In this document: one piece after another, positions 11,262 through 24,664 of the stretch
Position numbering within the stretch: the first letter of the stretch is position 1
How the letters are laid out: every line of letters begins with the position of its first letter
From: Paratinospora sagittata
Taxonomy: Eukaryota > Streptophyta > Magnoliopsida > Ranunculales > Menispermaceae
Direction: 5' to 3'
Length of the DNA: 64,000 nt
NCBI GenBank assembly: GCA_035771175.1
Contig: CM069600.1
Span: forward strand, 8,083,729 to 8,147,728
Notes under the pieces: model-generated
What the model was told of the DNA's origin: nothing
The model's database searches: none
The model's input: the letters and a program-made list of their open reading frames with translations, nothing else
Translations under genes and position numbers: made by a program

Positions 11262-11820
11262 GTTTAAAGAAAAAATCAGTAGCTGAACTACAAAAGCGTT
11301 GTTGCCTGTGACTAGAATGTTGTCAACATAGACGAGAAGAATCATCATGATAGTTGCAGAGAGGAGCACAAACATTGACAGATCTGCTTTTCAAAGCAAT
11401 AAAACCATATTGCGATAGATATTTACAGAGTTTTGTAAACTATGCCCACGGGGATTGCTTAAGACCATAGATAGCTTTGTAAAGTTAACACACAAATGTA
11501 GAAGCAGATGTTGAAATGAAGCCCGGTGGCTGCTTCATATATATCTTTTCTTGAAGATCGTCATTCAAGAAAGCATTGTTAACGTCACGTTTTCGCACCA
11601 ACCACTCATAATGCAAGGAAAATGCAAATGGTATGTGGTTTGACGATTGAACTAAAAGGCTCAAAATAATCAGAACGATGGACATGATTGAACTTTAGTT
11701 TGAAAACCCACTTGTAACCAACCACAGTCTTATTAGGCGATACAGGAAGTAGAGACCATGTCCCCTTATGATATAGAGTTTCAAATTTTGTTCTCACAAC
11801 TGCAGTCTACTCAGGAAATT
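11262..11820 (-). pseudogene. Copia reverse transcriptase N-terminal half, broken
   Basis: Minus-strand frames show the WSLLPVSPNKTVVGYKWVFK motif at the start of Copia RT, then VRKRDVNNAFLNDDLQEKIY and a Tyr-Val-Asp-Asn version of the catalytic YVDD at about 11.3 kb, with a changed last residue. It stops at the inserted LTR and resumes at 9.70 kb. Confidence 0.8.
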
Positions 11821-11926
11821 AAAAGGCCTATTTCACCGTATAAGGCTTAGGCAGAACTAAGGAAGGTGTAGGAGAAATAGTCACAATAAGAGCTTTTGGT
11901 TTAAATATTCCATTTAGCTCTAGTCA

Positions 11927-13190
11927 TCATAGGATGGGGTGGTTGATGTAGTAGGAACAAAACAATTGCATTAGTAGGGGTGGGAATAGAGGTGACAACA
12001 GGAGAAAAAATATTGGCAAAGGAAGGAAAGGTGCTTGTGGCAGGGGTGGGAGACATGGTAGGAGAGATATTACAAGGACGATAAATAAGGGGGAAATGAG
12101 AGAAAAAAATGAGAGAAAGGATTCGAGGTTGGAGGATAAGAGAAAAAATAAATTGAAAATGAGACTCATTGAAAAGAACATGACGAAAAATGTATTAATG
12201 CTCGGTGGGAATGTGGAAGCATATGTAGCCTTTATGATTGGAACTATATCCAAAAAAGACGCATTACTCAAAACAAAATTCAAGCGTATGTGAATTGTAA
12301 GGATGAAGGTAGGGAAAACACGTGCACCCAAAAACCCAAAGATGAGAATCAGAAGGAAACTTTGGATATAGAAGTTGAAATGGAGATTGATGGGAAAGAA
12401 TGGGAGAAGGCAAACGCTTGATCAAGTAGGTGCAGGTGAGAAATGCATATGGCTAGAATGTTATGAGCAAGAAGGGTAAGAGCCATTTCGACAACATGAC
12501 AATTTTTCCATTCAACCGACCCATTTTGTTGAGGTGAATAAGGACACAAAATGTGATGATGAATGTCATTTGAATGTAGAAAAGTGGACATCGACTGGAA
12601 CTTTCCACCCCAATCACTTTGAAACTATTGAATTTTTGAGTGAAATTGGTTTCAACCATGACTTCAGTTGAGTAAAGAATTAGAGTATGCAATGAGTAAA
12701 TCCAAGTGAAACGAGAATAGTCATCAATAAACAAATGAAATGAATGAGCATTAGTAATTAATTGCATAGGAGAAGGTCCCTATATATCTGAATGAACCAA
12801 CTCAAGAGGTTTTATTGATTTTGAAGCTAAAGCTACAAACAGTAAATGACAACTCTTGGCCAAACCACCAGAGTGACAAACATCAAAATAAGAAGTAGAA
12901 AATCGAGACATATGACATGTACGAGAGACATATTTATTAGGACACTTGAAGACGGGTGACCCAACCGGTTATGCCAAAGAGTAGTTAGCTGAAGACGTTG
13001 ATTGCCAACTTCAGCTTAGGAAACTTGAGGGGACAGAGGAAAAGTATGAGCAATCGAAGAAGAGAGTGGCTGAAACTTGTAAAGGCCACGATCACGTATT
13101 CCCCGAAGAAGAACTTGCTTCGTTAGATGATCCTTCGCAAGAAAGAAAGTGAGATGTGATTCGACAAAGACATCATTATCAAAACATAAT
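11927..13190 (-). pseudogene. Copia integrase and C-terminal linker, broken
   Basis: The FIDDYSRFTWIY motif with the first catalytic Asp is near 12.72 kb, and the CPYSPQQNGSVEWK stretch with the third catalytic residue region near 12.5 kb. The following frame (11.93-12.33 kb) corresponds to the integrase C-terminus but is frameshifted. The GAG-pre-integrase Cys motif lies at 12.8-13.0 kb. Confidence 0.8.
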
Positions 13191-13199
13191 AGGGCTACA

Positions 13200-13975
13200 C
13201 TAACAAGATGTTTGGTAATGGAAGGAGTATGTAAGACATTTTTTTAGAAGTATAGAGTTTGTAGATATTGGAAATAGGGAGAGAGACATACTATTCCCAA
13301 CCATGACTTGTTTGGTACCATGGAACAACATGAACTGATGAAGAGCATTAAAATCTAGTGTGAGGTGATGAGTCACCTCGAAATCCATGCACCAAGTACT
13401 ATAAAAAATAGATGAGTAAGTTGCTGAGTTGCACTGAAAATAGATGTCATAAATGATGGTGGAGTAGCTAAAGGCTGTTGAGACGGTTGAAAAAAAAAGG
13501 GAGAAGTAGGCCCGAGACTGTTGCATCTGATAGAAAAAATTAGTCCAATGATAGAAAATGAGGCCAATATGGACATATTTCCCACTGATTTGAAACTGTG
13601 GTTTGGTTTTGTTTGGCTACCATTGAGTAGTATATGTTGATCCTTAAGGTTTGCTTAGAACATCAACAACATGAGGAGAAGTAAAACGAATAGGAGAAAA
13701 GGTGGAACCCCGTTGTTGCTGATAGGAAACTTGTTGCTAAATTATCTTAGAACTCTTAGATTTGGCAAGAAAGCCAATTTTGGATTAAGCAATATTAAGA
13801 AGATCAATGAATTTTGTCTTTGAAAACATAGATCATAGCTAAGTAGTAAACTATGATCTTCTTCCAAAGTAGGAAAGATGGACCTAGAGTTAAAAGAGAT
13901 TACCAACGGATTATATTCATGACCCAAGTGATAAAGGTAGAACAATTTATCCCTTACTGATTACCAACGGATTAC
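13200..13975 (-). pseudogene. Copia gag remnant
   Basis: The frame at 13,742-13,945 (LGHEYNPLVISFNSRS, then LEEDHSLLLSYDL) matches the gag-polypeptide (UBN2-type) domain of plant Copia elements. Two smaller frames at 13.2-13.6 kb correspond to the region between gag and integrase. Truncated at its N-terminus by the LTR that begins near 13.98 kb. Confidence 0.7.
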
Positions 13976-14703
13976 CAAATCAAAAGTCTATACCCATCTC
14001 TCTGTACACACAACATACTCACATTGACAAATAACAGGCTCATATAACTTCTCTGGAGCTTTGCCCTTGCCTTTGTAATCTACACCTGTAATAAAAAAAG
14101 AGTGGGATGAGCTACAACAAGCTCAGTGAGTAATCTAATAATAAAATTTTATATGCATCCATAGAAAAACATGGCATTGAAAACATCATTATAAACTCAA
14201 TATGCAATTCAAATGTAATTATTAATACACGATTCAAATACATTTCTTGCCACTTTATACATATTATACAATGCATAAAGATAAAATCCTCACCCTCAGG
14301 TATGTAAGTGAATCTATATCCCCATTATGCATTTATAAGGAGAATTCAACTTATCAAACCATCATCTCGATCATTCCGAGGTCTAGTCCACAAACTTCCC
14401 TCTTTGGAATTGATCATATACTTTCCTTACATCAAGTAGGTCTAAGTATATCCGATTTTCAAATCAAAGATTTAATGCATTCATTAAACAATGCAACATG
14501 TAGCAATCAAACATGCTTCAATTTCATCAAAACAGAGTTTATATATAACAATGTCATACATAAAAACCAAATTAGAAATACTCACAAATACAAGATTTTG
14601 CCTAAGTCCACACTTCACAACACTTACTCAATTTTTCAACCTTTACAGCACAACACTTAGTCAATTGTACAACATAAGCACCTCACTTACTTGCTGTCCA
14701 ATT

Positions 14704-14911
14704 CTCAATTCATCATCATTCTTATATAAGACTACAATTCAACGTTGCAATTTACTTATAAATGAGTTCCAACCATAGAAATTTAATCAATTAATCACCA
14801 AATAAATCTCAATTCATCATCATTCTTATATAAGACTACAATTCAACATTGCAATTTACTTATAAATGAATTCCAGCCGTAGAAATTTAATCAATTAATC
14901 ACCAAATCAAT
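14704..14911. repeat. Tandem duplication, period 104 bp
   Basis: Two adjacent copies of a 104 bp unit, first starting at 14,704 and second at 14,808, differing at only a few positions (for example CAACGTTGC versus CAACATTGC). Recent local duplication inside the LTR. Confidence 0.9.
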
Positions 14912-15535
14912 CTCAATTCATCAATAAACAACTTACCCATGATTTTCCAACACTTTAACTTTTTCAGCACAAGTACCACACTTGTGATCATCACCAAATC
15001 CAGAATTTACCAATTCTGTAATTCAAATATCTGCAAATCACATTACCAAACATCTAATATCATTTTCCAATCATAATACACATCAAAACATAGCAATTCA
15101 ATACTGAAAATGGATTCTCAAAACTCCTACCCAGAAATTCTAGAACTCCACTTCCAACCATGGAAAATCAGTATTTAAACCATCAAATTACTCACCAATC
15201 ATTAAGGAATTGATCTCCTATGGTTTTAGCCAGCAATTCAATTAATTCCAGCTCAAAACCCTCTTTTTCCAACTTCAAATTTAGCCATTGAAATCACATG
15301 CATGCCACATATAATGAACAACTTGAAGTGAGGAATAATAATCTGTAATTTTTAACTTCATAAACCATGATTCTTACCTTTGATTTTGATCTCCCAGCTA
15401 AATCTCCTTCATCACTTTCGTTGCTCTGGTTTCTCTAGACTTCAGCCAACTCAAAATGACTGAAAATGGGCGAGACAAGTGGCTTATACATGCATAAACA
15501 ACCACACTGACTTAAAAAAAAATGCAGGTCCATGG

Positions 15536-15740
15536 AGGAGCGCGCTTCTCGCTATCTAGAAACTGGATTTTCTGAAAAATCCCGTGAGGAGAGCCCTTCT
15601 CCGTTGCTAGGAGTGCGTTTCTCGCCCGAGAAGCACACTTCTCCAACTCAGGAGCACGCTTCTCTAAACTTTTCAGAAACTGTGCTCTCGGGTTTGCCAC
15701 AGGAGCGTGCTTCTCTCTTTTGGGAGCACGCTTCTTGTAC
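15536..15740. repeat. Array of GGAGCGCGCTTCTC-like dyads in LTR U3
   Basis: About six degenerate copies of a 12-14 base dyad with a CGCG/CGTG/CACG core flanked by GGAG/GAG and CTTCTC/TTCTC. See the findings on shared U3 boxes. Confidence 0.75.
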
Positions 15741-15889
15741 CCAAATCCAATATTTTACCAAGTATTGGGCATTTTATAATACAACTAGCCTCCTAGGGTA
15801 CCAATAGCCCTACAATACTTGTATTTTGTCTATTTTAAGGTCATGTACATACGTATACGCATACAAATATGCCTGACAATACGCATTAG

Positions 15890-16280
15890 TCAATGTACAA
15901 GTTTGACTCGTACATACAGAGCGTTACATATAGGGCCATGGTTTTGTATAACTACCACTTTTAAGTCACCCCAGCTATTTCTTAACATTGCTCCAAAGCC
16001 ACTTCTAGTGCTTGGCAAAGAACCATCCACATTTAACGTAAGAGCTCCAAGATGAGGAGGAGACCAAGCACACAACCTGGGGATTGCACGTTTTGATTTG
16101 CTTGCTTACTAAAAATAAATGCGCTTCGGACATGCTTAAAGTGGACACAGAATATTACTAAAATCAACATCTTTCTCACCAAAAAGGTGGCTAAAGTAAT
16201 CTCATCCCGAGACCCTCGAATGTGAACATGTTGATTCCATAAAGTGGGTAAAATAACAAACAATCCTCCATGTGACTAAG
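15890..16280 (-). pseudogene. RNase H-like (RVT_3) remnant, probably from a LINE
   Basis: Minus-strand frame WSPPHLGALTLNVDGSLPS followed by SGFGAMLRNSWGDLK has the N-terminal RNase H signature of the RVT_3 family (W-x-PP...lNvDGS...GfGamlRn), with the first catalytic Asp. Only this start of the domain is left; it is cut by the LTR end at 15,928. Plant LINEs and RNase H-like genes both carry it; a LINE remnant is more likely given the setting. Confidence 0.6.
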
Positions 16281-17685
16281 CATCAACTTGTTTTCCTCTA
16301 GACATAACTAAAGTCATATAACTCAATGTAGGTCGGAACCGTTAGTCAATATTGAGAAATCCCTGGTATGTCTCAACAACAATGCACTTGCCACTCAAGT
16401 GTGGCGACAATCGTACAAAACCTTGGGGCATCTCACCTCTAAATCAAAATACTCGTATGACTAGACAAAATCAATATATTCACCCCTTGGATGTGGCTAT
16501 GGTTATACTCTTATGTGAGGGTTTTCATGAGAAACATTTGAAATTAATTATCTATACAATTTCCTTATAATATGATGAATCATAATGTGGAAAGGCAGAA
16601 ATCCACTTTGTTTGAGTTATACATGTTCAACAACCACTTGTTGAAGCCTTTAAGCCCCTTTTGGAAATCACTTCAAGGTTCTCTCAAATCCTAGAACCCA
16701 ATACAATAGTGTATCTAGTGTTATTCCCTATTGTTATAACAACTAATAACTAGGTACGGGAAAGAAAAAAAATGCTCTAATCCTATCACTTTCATGGGTT
16801 CTAATTAATGCAAAACTCTAGGCCAAGGCTTCCTGCAATCTAGCAAATTGAGAATCTATGCCATTTTACATACTTCTTAACCTCCAATTAATGAAGAAGC
16901 AAGCATGGTTTAGGTCTCAAATGCACCAAGACAACCCTCTTTAACACTTTAGTAAGCTAAACTTTAGCTCACAGTTTAGTAAGTATGAGTTATGGATTAA
17001 ATATGTAAGTTTTTTATATATGGTGAACAAATTAATTATGTATTACAATTGATCGCTTACAATTGATCTTTCTAAGGTAAAGACCATTCATGATTGACCT
17101 ATATTTACTGGATTAAAATTACGAGTTTCCTGGTATTGGCTAGCTATTAGAGTCTATGTATTAATGGATTCTCTAAGTTGGCCATGCCTTTGACTAGTTT
17201 GACTTAAAATAATGTAGATAGATGAATGTGGAAATTCCTTATAAGAATTGAAGAGGATGTTGACTACTACTATAGTTTTGTTAGTTTAAGAGCCACGCTA
17301 GAAGTAAGTAATTTCCATAGACTCATCAAAGAATTTGCTTGGATGTGTATTATCAATGCACGAGAATAAGGTGATTGCATATGCTTCCTGATTCTTGAAA
17401 GTTCATGTGAAAAACTCTCTTACGCATTAGATTTGACAGCAGTGGTCTTTTCGTTGAATATACACCATTCATCCATGATCCATCAAGATATATCTTGATA
17501 TGAAGATAATGTTCTAGTAGTTAGAGATGAAAAGAGACATGACAATTGAGTATACCAAGAAATTTGAGGTATGTCAACAGGTTAAAGCAAAACACTAGAA
17601 ACCTGGGGGCATTGACAACCACTAGTCTCATACTTAAATGAAGTGAGTAAACATTGATACAAATTTTACTCTTAATGGCACAACA
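16281..17685. other. Unassigned intergenic DNA
   Basis: No coding domain recognised. The frames at 16,352-16,570 and 17,521-17,787 have no known motif. May be older repeat remains. Confidence 0.4.
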
Positions 17686-19712
17686 CTCCCTCCGTAGGGT
17701 GATGTTATAACTGACACAAAGTACTATATATTGTACATACCATATATACAATGTACAATATACTATCAGCCTCATCAAAATACACAATTTTCAAAAAATA
17801 TTCGTCAGCATATCCCCATAAAATGGCCATCGTACACAATTTCCTGATATACCACAACTCAAATCACATATATAACCTAATAATTTCAACTACCATTCCA
17901 TTTTCCATATGTATAACCTCATCTATGCTCATGTGATCATTATCAAAAATATTTACATCATCCAACTCATTATCATAACAATATTTCTTATCCCAAAATA
18001 TCAAACTACAATTCATGTTATCACCCTTCTCATTCTAGTGATAATTTATATATATAATATGATAATTATAAATAACAAAAATATACAAGTTTAAACCACT
18101 CCCTCAATTTACATACTCTACAGAAAGAAGAGATCCAGAAGAGTCATTACTCTTCTCTCGCCTTTCTTTTTTCTTTGGGGTCTTTACTTGAAATATTGGA
18201 GGGAATTGAGTGAGCTACAACAAGTTCAGTGAATATTTCTTGTCATGACATTTATATGCAGTTATATAAACATGAACTTTAAATTATTAAAACACTTATC
18301 AAAAACACATATGCAATATTCAATTAACACATATATGCTCACAACATAATTTGGAGATACTATGCAACATGTTCAATAAAACATGCATAATTTACAGCGA
18401 AATTCACAATCTCCCACCTTCTAAGTAATAGAGCGGGTCTTACCCTTGTATGACCTTACAAGGTAGCCACAACCTCTAATTACTCAATTCACAGACATTT
18501 CAATTGGACAACCCACTGCACAATGAGGTTACCTATAACACTCACTCGGAACTAATTCCTAATGAGATAAACTCATGTTCGACTCGCCGTTGCAAGTCTC
18601 ACATGCTTCAATGCTAAAACATTTTCATGAATGTCAATTAAACACAATGAATAATTCAATACATAACATGCTTAAATTCAAATCAGTTTCACATATATAC
18701 AATGCCATAAAAGAACCAAAACAAAAGAAATAATCACAGTGATTGGTACAAGACTCCTAACTCAAATGTACACTCTATGATTCTAGCTCAATTGCTCACA
18801 ATGATTTTCACATCACTTGCACAATTCCAGCACAAGTAGGTCACTTGTGACCTTTCTAATGATCACTAAATATCCAAATTTTAGATTCCAAATTCTGCAA
18901 TTGTACAATTCAAACTACTCCTAATCATAATTATCCAATAAAACACATTCAACTCAATTAAAACCTCCATTAATGGAGCTCCAAACCCTCAGCTGCTTCA
19001 ACAGCTGGGGTGAAACTTTCTACCATTAAAATACTTCAATTTTACAGGATTTCAAACCCAAATTACTTGCAAAACATTAATTAAACATTCACCAATCCAT
19101 AACTCTTCAGTTCCTCACAAATCCAACACCAAACCTTCTTTCTAAATCATCAAATCTAACCCTGGGAGTTCAACCAAAATCATATATGTTGAAAAGTCGA
19201 GGAGAGGAACTCAAATCTGAAAATTTTAGCTCAAAAAGACAAGTTTTCACCTTTGATTTTGATCGCCCTAGTCCTTTCTTCCCCTTCTCATTTCATTCTT
19301 CTCTTTCCTTCCAACCCTTTCTAGCTCAAATGAGCTAAAAATTCGCAACAATTGGGTTTTAAAACATCCAAATTGTCTCACCGTCCATTTTTAAAAACTA
19401 TGTCAGACAATGAAAAACGTGTTTCTATAGGGAAGGAGCTCGCTTCTCCTTCGCCCAGAAAAATAGAATTTGCAAAAGCCCGGAAGGAACGCGCTTCTCC
19501 TTCTAAGAGCACGCTTCTTGCATTCCAGTTTGCATTTTTCACTAAGTATGAGACTTTTAATGATACCAGTAACATCCTAGTGTACCTACAACCCTACTGT
19601 ACATGTATTTTCATTATTTTAAGGTCAATACACATACGTGTATGCATATAAATACGTCCTATAATATGTATAAGTCAATGATTATGTTTGACCCGAATGT
19701 ACGGGGTGTTAC
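17686..19712 (-). mobile_element. Gypsy-type LTR, about 2.0 kb
   Basis: On the minus strand it starts AGTAACACCCCGTACATTCG at 19,712 and ends with CATCACCCTACGGAGG near 17,690. The same end blocks occur in the 44.46-46.26 kb copy. Holds GGAACGCGCTTCTC-like boxes at 19,418-19,520. ACTC lies at both edges, a possible but short target duplication. No internal element sequence is attached, so it is likely a solo LTR. Confidence 0.7.
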
Positions 19713-19974
19713 TCTTAAAGTTTCCCAAATCTTAGAGGACATGATGTCATAAAGGTTATCATGGATAGATTAAGTACTATATTTGCTCATTTTCCTTTCC
19801 TATTTAACTAAGGATCTGTTAGAGAAGTTGAGCAAGATGTAAATTGTTGAGATAGAGAGGTTGCACAATGTGCTAATGTCTATAGTGTTAGATTGAGATC
19901 TTTATTTTATATCATGATTCCAATAAAGTCAATAAGTGTTGGAGAATATATATGCTCGTGTATTGTGTGTTGGA
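19713..19974. other. Short unassigned spacer
   Basis: Lies between two LTRs. No gene or known repeat recognised. Confidence 0.4.
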
Positions 19975-20499
19975 TTTGTTGACCTAAGTGGTTTTTCACT
20001 TAAAATTCTCCTAAGAGTTTTGATGCTAGCAAACAATATAACCATGAAGCAAATGGTTGAATTGAGCATGTTTCAGCACCAAGGAAAAGTCAAAAGGCTA
20101 ATACAAGATTCAAGTGATCTCAAGTCAACTCAAGTGGATTAAACAAAATCAAAATCAAAAGCTTGGACAAGTTGACTCGAAGTTAAAGAATGCGAGCTTA
20201 TAAGTATAATTAAAATTAGGTTATAATATTTCTTGTCTTTAAATTGTTCATTTATTTCCAAATTATTGCATGCATGTATCATATTTTAAAATGATTAGTT
20301 TTTACAAAGTCAAATCGATTTTCGATTTAGTTAAAATCTTGACTTTCATAAAAAATGAGTTTAACACTTGTATGAACTTCAATTTGATCAAATTCAGAGT
20401 TTTTCAAGAGTTTTTAAACTTTTTTAATTGAGAAAACATGTTGTGGACTTAGAAAAAAATATGAAAAATACATGTTTTATGTTTCAATGTAAGCAAAAA

Positions 20500-20785
20500 T
20501 GTGTTTCTTCCTTAAGAAACATGTTTCCTGCAGTTCGGAGAGAATTTTCTTAACTGGACATACAAAAATGTGTTTCTGAACCCATTTCTTGTATTTCCAG
20601 AGTGAGGTTTTTCTCTCAGGCTTGCAGAAATGCGTTTCCTTTTCAGAAACGTGTTTTGCTCAGATTTTGCAGAAAAGTGCCCTCTGGACTTTTGCACAAA
20701 AATGCATTTCCTGCTTTTTGAAAAATTCTGGATTTTCGCACAGAAAAACATGTTTCTCTCAAAGGAAACGTGTTTCCGTGACAAA
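20500..20785. repeat. Array of GGAAACGTGTTTCC-like dyads in LTR U3
   Basis: At least seven degenerate copies, among them GGAAACGTGTTTCC at 20,764-20,777. The array ends about 90 bases upstream of the LTR TATA box. Confidence 0.8.
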
Positions 20786-20874
20786 AACATAGAGTTGTTT
20801 TTTAGTATATTTTGAACAGAAATGGGGTTCTGTGTACAGAACCATGGTTCTTATTTTTTCAATTTTTAAAGTTC

Positions 20875-20882
20875 TATAAATA
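20875..20882 (+). promoter_or_regulatory. TATA box of the SIRE-like LTR
   Basis: TATAAATA follows the dyad array; it is the expected start of LTR transcription. Confidence 0.55.
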
Positions 20883-21830
20883 CACCCCTTAGCTCATTGA
20901 GAGCAACCTTTTGCAAAATCTTTGAAACTTGTGTTTTGTATTATTCTCCTTATTTTCAAAAAGAAAACTCAAGTTTCTACAAAATCTCAACTTGGTTTTG
21001 AGAAAAATAATTTAAGTGTTCAATTGTTTTCAAGTATCTTAATATCTTTCTTTTGGTTTGTCTCTACAATTTTTAAATTCCAATATCTTTGAGAGAAAAC
21101 CTTTTAATTCTAGGGAAGACGGGCGTTTGATTTCAAAATCGAAAACTCACTAGAAATTTAGTGTTTTTGTGAGAAAATAAGAGAATCAGTTTCAACCTTT
21201 ATTTTCCATGTCTTCTCATTTTCAAAACACATAAAGAGAGCATTTGAATGAGAAAAATCATCTTGGTGATTTTGGAGCTTCAACTTTTGTATTAATCATG
21301 CACATTTTTCAACATCATTCAAATGGGCAATATGGATACATGAAATATATATGGTTGTAAGTTTTCTCAATCCATGAGCTTTAATTTCATATCTTGTATT
21401 GATTGAAATTGTTATATCTTGAGCTTCATTATAATATTTGTAATTAGAGTTTTAGTTTGTTTCAAGATTGAAACAACCAAGTCAAGTGAATTTGATTCAC
21501 TTAAGGTTCCTACGTTGGAATCAAATGTAGTTTCACCCTTTCTCTTGAAAAGGATTTTAGGTTCTTCCTTATTCCGCAAAAGAAAGTAGAAGGTTCATCC
21601 TTAGCCCGTAAAAGAAAATATTTGTCTTGAACCTGTAAAAAGACATTTGTAACAGTTTGATTTACACCCGGCAAGTGAATCTGAGATAGTGGAATCCCAG
21701 AGAAGGTTTATCTAGGCGTGGAGTAGGAAAAATGTTTTCCGAACTAGGTAAAAACCTTGTGTCTTTACATTTAAATTTCTGTATTTATCTCTTATACAAT
21801 ACATATTTAAACAAATGCCTTAATCAATTC

Positions 21831-24664
21831 ATCAATTTTTTCTCTTAACAAAACCAAGTCTATAACCACTAATGTAGTGGCATTACAAAGATATATAAAT
21901 ATTTAATCTCCAAAGAGTAAATCTTGGTTGAGTTAAATGTATTGAGATATTGAATGCCACACATCTACTCGACTCTAACTCCAAAAGCAGTTGGATAAAT
22001 CACTCATCAAACATGCTGTTATTCATTCAAAAGGAGTTGTATATATAAATAACTCAATCAAGTGGTGTCACTTTTTGCAACCATTAAGTGCTAATTATTA
22101 TAATAATTATAACTGTTAGTGAATATGATAAAGTTTATATATGGTTCCTAAAGATGCAATTATATGCATGCATCTTTAATTATTTGCCAACAATGAAACA
22201 CATGTGGTGTGGATTCTATTATTACTAGTGGATATGATAAAGTGTATGATTCTTATTTTAATATTAACTCCTCTTATATCTAGTCATAATTTATAATTAA
22301 CCTCTTTAAATATAGCAATCCCTAGCCATACTGATGTGCCTTCACACATTTCTTAATTAAAAAGGCAAAACAAGAAAGACAGAAGAAGCTAGAAAAGAAC
22401 AATATATATATATATATATATAATTCAGCCTTTTAACCAGCATCTTTTCTATCATTGTGACTATGTAGTATGTACCTTCTATAGAAATTAATTTTAGATT
22501 CCAAACACCCAATTACATGTAGCAATAATTAGTGGGAGATTAGAGTAAATTAAAATACATTCATCAATCATGTTAATTAATTATAGTCTATTGGGTAACA
22601 TGGGTACAAATCAAAGTAAGCATAAACAACAATTTGTTCCTAATGTTCTTATCAGTTGCACATGAAATGCTCCAAGAAATTAATTAAGCTGACATGAAAA
22701 GGGAGGAAAAGGACAATTTCTAATTGATATTACATAGGAAAACAAGAGAATTAGTTTATAAGGCAACTATATATATAGGAAAATTTATTCAACATGAAGT
22801 ATCATTTTTGAGCAAAAAAAAGGGGTATGCATGGTTATATATACATATATATCTTTATGATAAACAAAATATAATTGCCTCCATGTGTCACACGTGTGAG
22901 AGGATCTTGGGTTAGATCAGGTTCATCCACGTGTGCACATGGTAGCACATGAATACTAATCTAATGGTAATCCCAACATAGATTTCCAATATCTTTTGGT
23001 CAGATATGGGAGAAAAGAATCCAATTAATAATGATCTTCTAAGCCCTTTAATAAGTAATTAGTTGATATTTAATTTGCCCACTAGGCTAATTTTAATTGT
23101 GGTTTTAGGTTTGGAAGGGATGGAGAGGACTCGAAGAATCTTAAAAAATTAAAAACACAACACCATCTTTTTGTTCAAACCACAAAACAACACAACTGGG
23201 ACAACAATGTACAAAAGTAGGGATGCAAATCATGTGGTCCTTTGCCCTCTTATCACCTCATTCTGTCTTCATGGATAGTACATTGGGAAAGGTGTCCCGA
23301 CCATCTTCTGTCTCGTGACACATCCAATAATAAATTAAATAATAAGAGATATATATACAACAACTAACCTATCTCACCAGAAAAAAACTACCAACTGCCA
23401 AGACCCACAAGCCCAAAAACCCTATTTATGACTTATAGATAGGGGTATATACCCTGACAACTAGGGTATATACCCCTATTAATTTGATGTGGAATCTCAT
23501 TCGTTGCATAAAAATTACACAATACACACACAAATCCGTTGTGATCGGATGGACTAAGAGTCCTTGTAGTATAGAAACCTGAAACTAGATTACTCTATTT
23601 TTTTTTTTTTGCCTCTACGAGCAATGCTTTATTGATTGTGGTACAAACTACATCATTCAAACACTATCTGATTCTCATCGACACATATGTCAACTAGTGA
23701 TTCAATGCAATTTAATATAATTCAAAAATAATCAGGGGTGTTACAGTTTGTACTACAGAACAATATTTTTTTAATTAACTTAAGAATTATTTATTTTTCT
23801 TTTTTTTTTATAAAAAATGAAAATGGGTTGAACAAATTAAGCCTAGCACGCACTTGTGTTAATTAGGAACAAGGAGTGTACGTGGTAGTGGAAGTGGGGG
23901 AAGGTAAAAGGGACTACACACTTAGAGGAGGTTGGATGACTTACTACATGGGTGCATGGTCATCATCAGTTCAAGGGGTTCTCGTCATCAACTTAGATCT
24001 TCTGCATATGTGCATGCACCCTTGAAAAAAAAGCTAGGGTTTATGAGTTCAAAAGAAGTAAAAGCTGGTATGATCACAAAATCGTACCAGCTTGCAAAGA
24101 AGTCTATGTAAATATATAAAATGGTCGGTTTAGATATATGTGAGCTATATTATTTTTGAGGGCCCTCATGTTTTCTAAATATTAATGTTTTTCACAAGGC
24201 GTGTGTTTGAGAGAATGACGCATTCAAAATATATAAACTAAACTAAAATAAAAAGAGAGTTAGAGAGAGAAACAAGAGAGAGTTAGAGAGAGAAAGAGAA
24301 GAGTTTGTCACGCCACTCAACTACACTGTTCTACCTTACAAAATGTTTTTTTTTTTAGGTTCACTTATTTTTCAAACATTCACCTAAATGGCAATTGCAT
24401 GGTCAGCTTTTTTGACCACTTAAATTTCTATAATAATGAAAGAAGCCTAAATGAAGAAGGTTCTTGAATATATCTCCAAGCATCTCCATTAATTTTCTAT
24501 GAAATGAGTCCGTGCACGGACTCGTGTTATTGGTTTACAAGCAGCCTGCAAAGAAGTCTATGTAAGTCGTCGTCGTCGCTCCTCCTTTCCCTCGCCTTCC
24601 ATTAAAAAAGAAATGCTTGATTTTATAGATTATCTAATATATATATATATATTTTTGAGAAGAA
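21831..24664. other. Intergenic DNA, no gene supported
   Basis: AT-rich with TA repeats (about 22,402-22,422) and a GAGA-rich stretch (24,255-24,300). Contains a perfect hairpin at 23,441-23,477. No protein domain recognised in any frame. Confidence 0.5.
23441..23477. repeat. Perfect 15 bp inverted repeat with 7-base loop
   Basis: AGGGGTATATACCCT (23,441-23,455) and its exact reverse complement (23,463-23,477) are separated by GACAACT. Each arm itself contains the palindrome GGGTATATACCC. Confidence 0.95.

Larger units (their letters stand above)
9031..13975 (-). mobile_element. Degenerate Ty1/Copia retrotransposon, split by a SIRE-like LTR
   Basis: In element order on the minus strand: gag remnant (13.97-13.2 kb), GAG-pre-integrase and integrase (13.2-12.35 kb), integrase-RT linker (12.33-11.93 kb), N-terminal half of RT (11.8-11.26 kb), a foreign LTR (11.26-9.71 kb), then C-terminal RT and RNase H (9.70-9.04 kb). 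The order GAG-INT-RT-RNH is diagnostic of Copia. Many stops and frameshifts show a dead copy. No flanking LTRs of its own were found. Confidence 0.85.
13980..15928 (-). mobile_element. Long Gypsy-type LTR (family with copies at 17.7 and 44.5 kb)
   Basis: On the minus strand it starts TGTAACGCTCTG at 15,928. It shares with the 17.7-19.7 kb and 44.5-46.3 kb copies the same order of blocks: a run TCAATGTACAAGTTTGACTCG, repeated (G)GAGCGCGCTTCTC boxes, a GATCNCCCAGC block, and a GAGCTACAACAAGCTCAGTGA block near the 3' end. No coding capacity. The 3' end is truncated and approximate. Confidence 0.65.
19975..21830 (+). mobile_element. SIRE-like Copia LTR, plus strand
   Basis: Starts TTGTTGACCTAAGTGG, the usual start of SIRE-type LTRs. 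U3 carries repeated GAAACATGTTTC-like dyads (20,500-20,785), then a TATA box TATAAATA (20,875-20,882). U5 has the repeated block CCTTAGCCCGTAAAAG (21,540-21,640) shared with the LTR at 52.9-55.8 kb. The 3' end is truncated near 21,830. Confidence 0.7.

Noticed and set aside
11927..12331. 134-residue hydrophobic frame that looks like a membrane protein
   Set aside because: It is a frameshifted reading of the Copia integrase C-terminal linker, so the hydrophobicity is an artefact.
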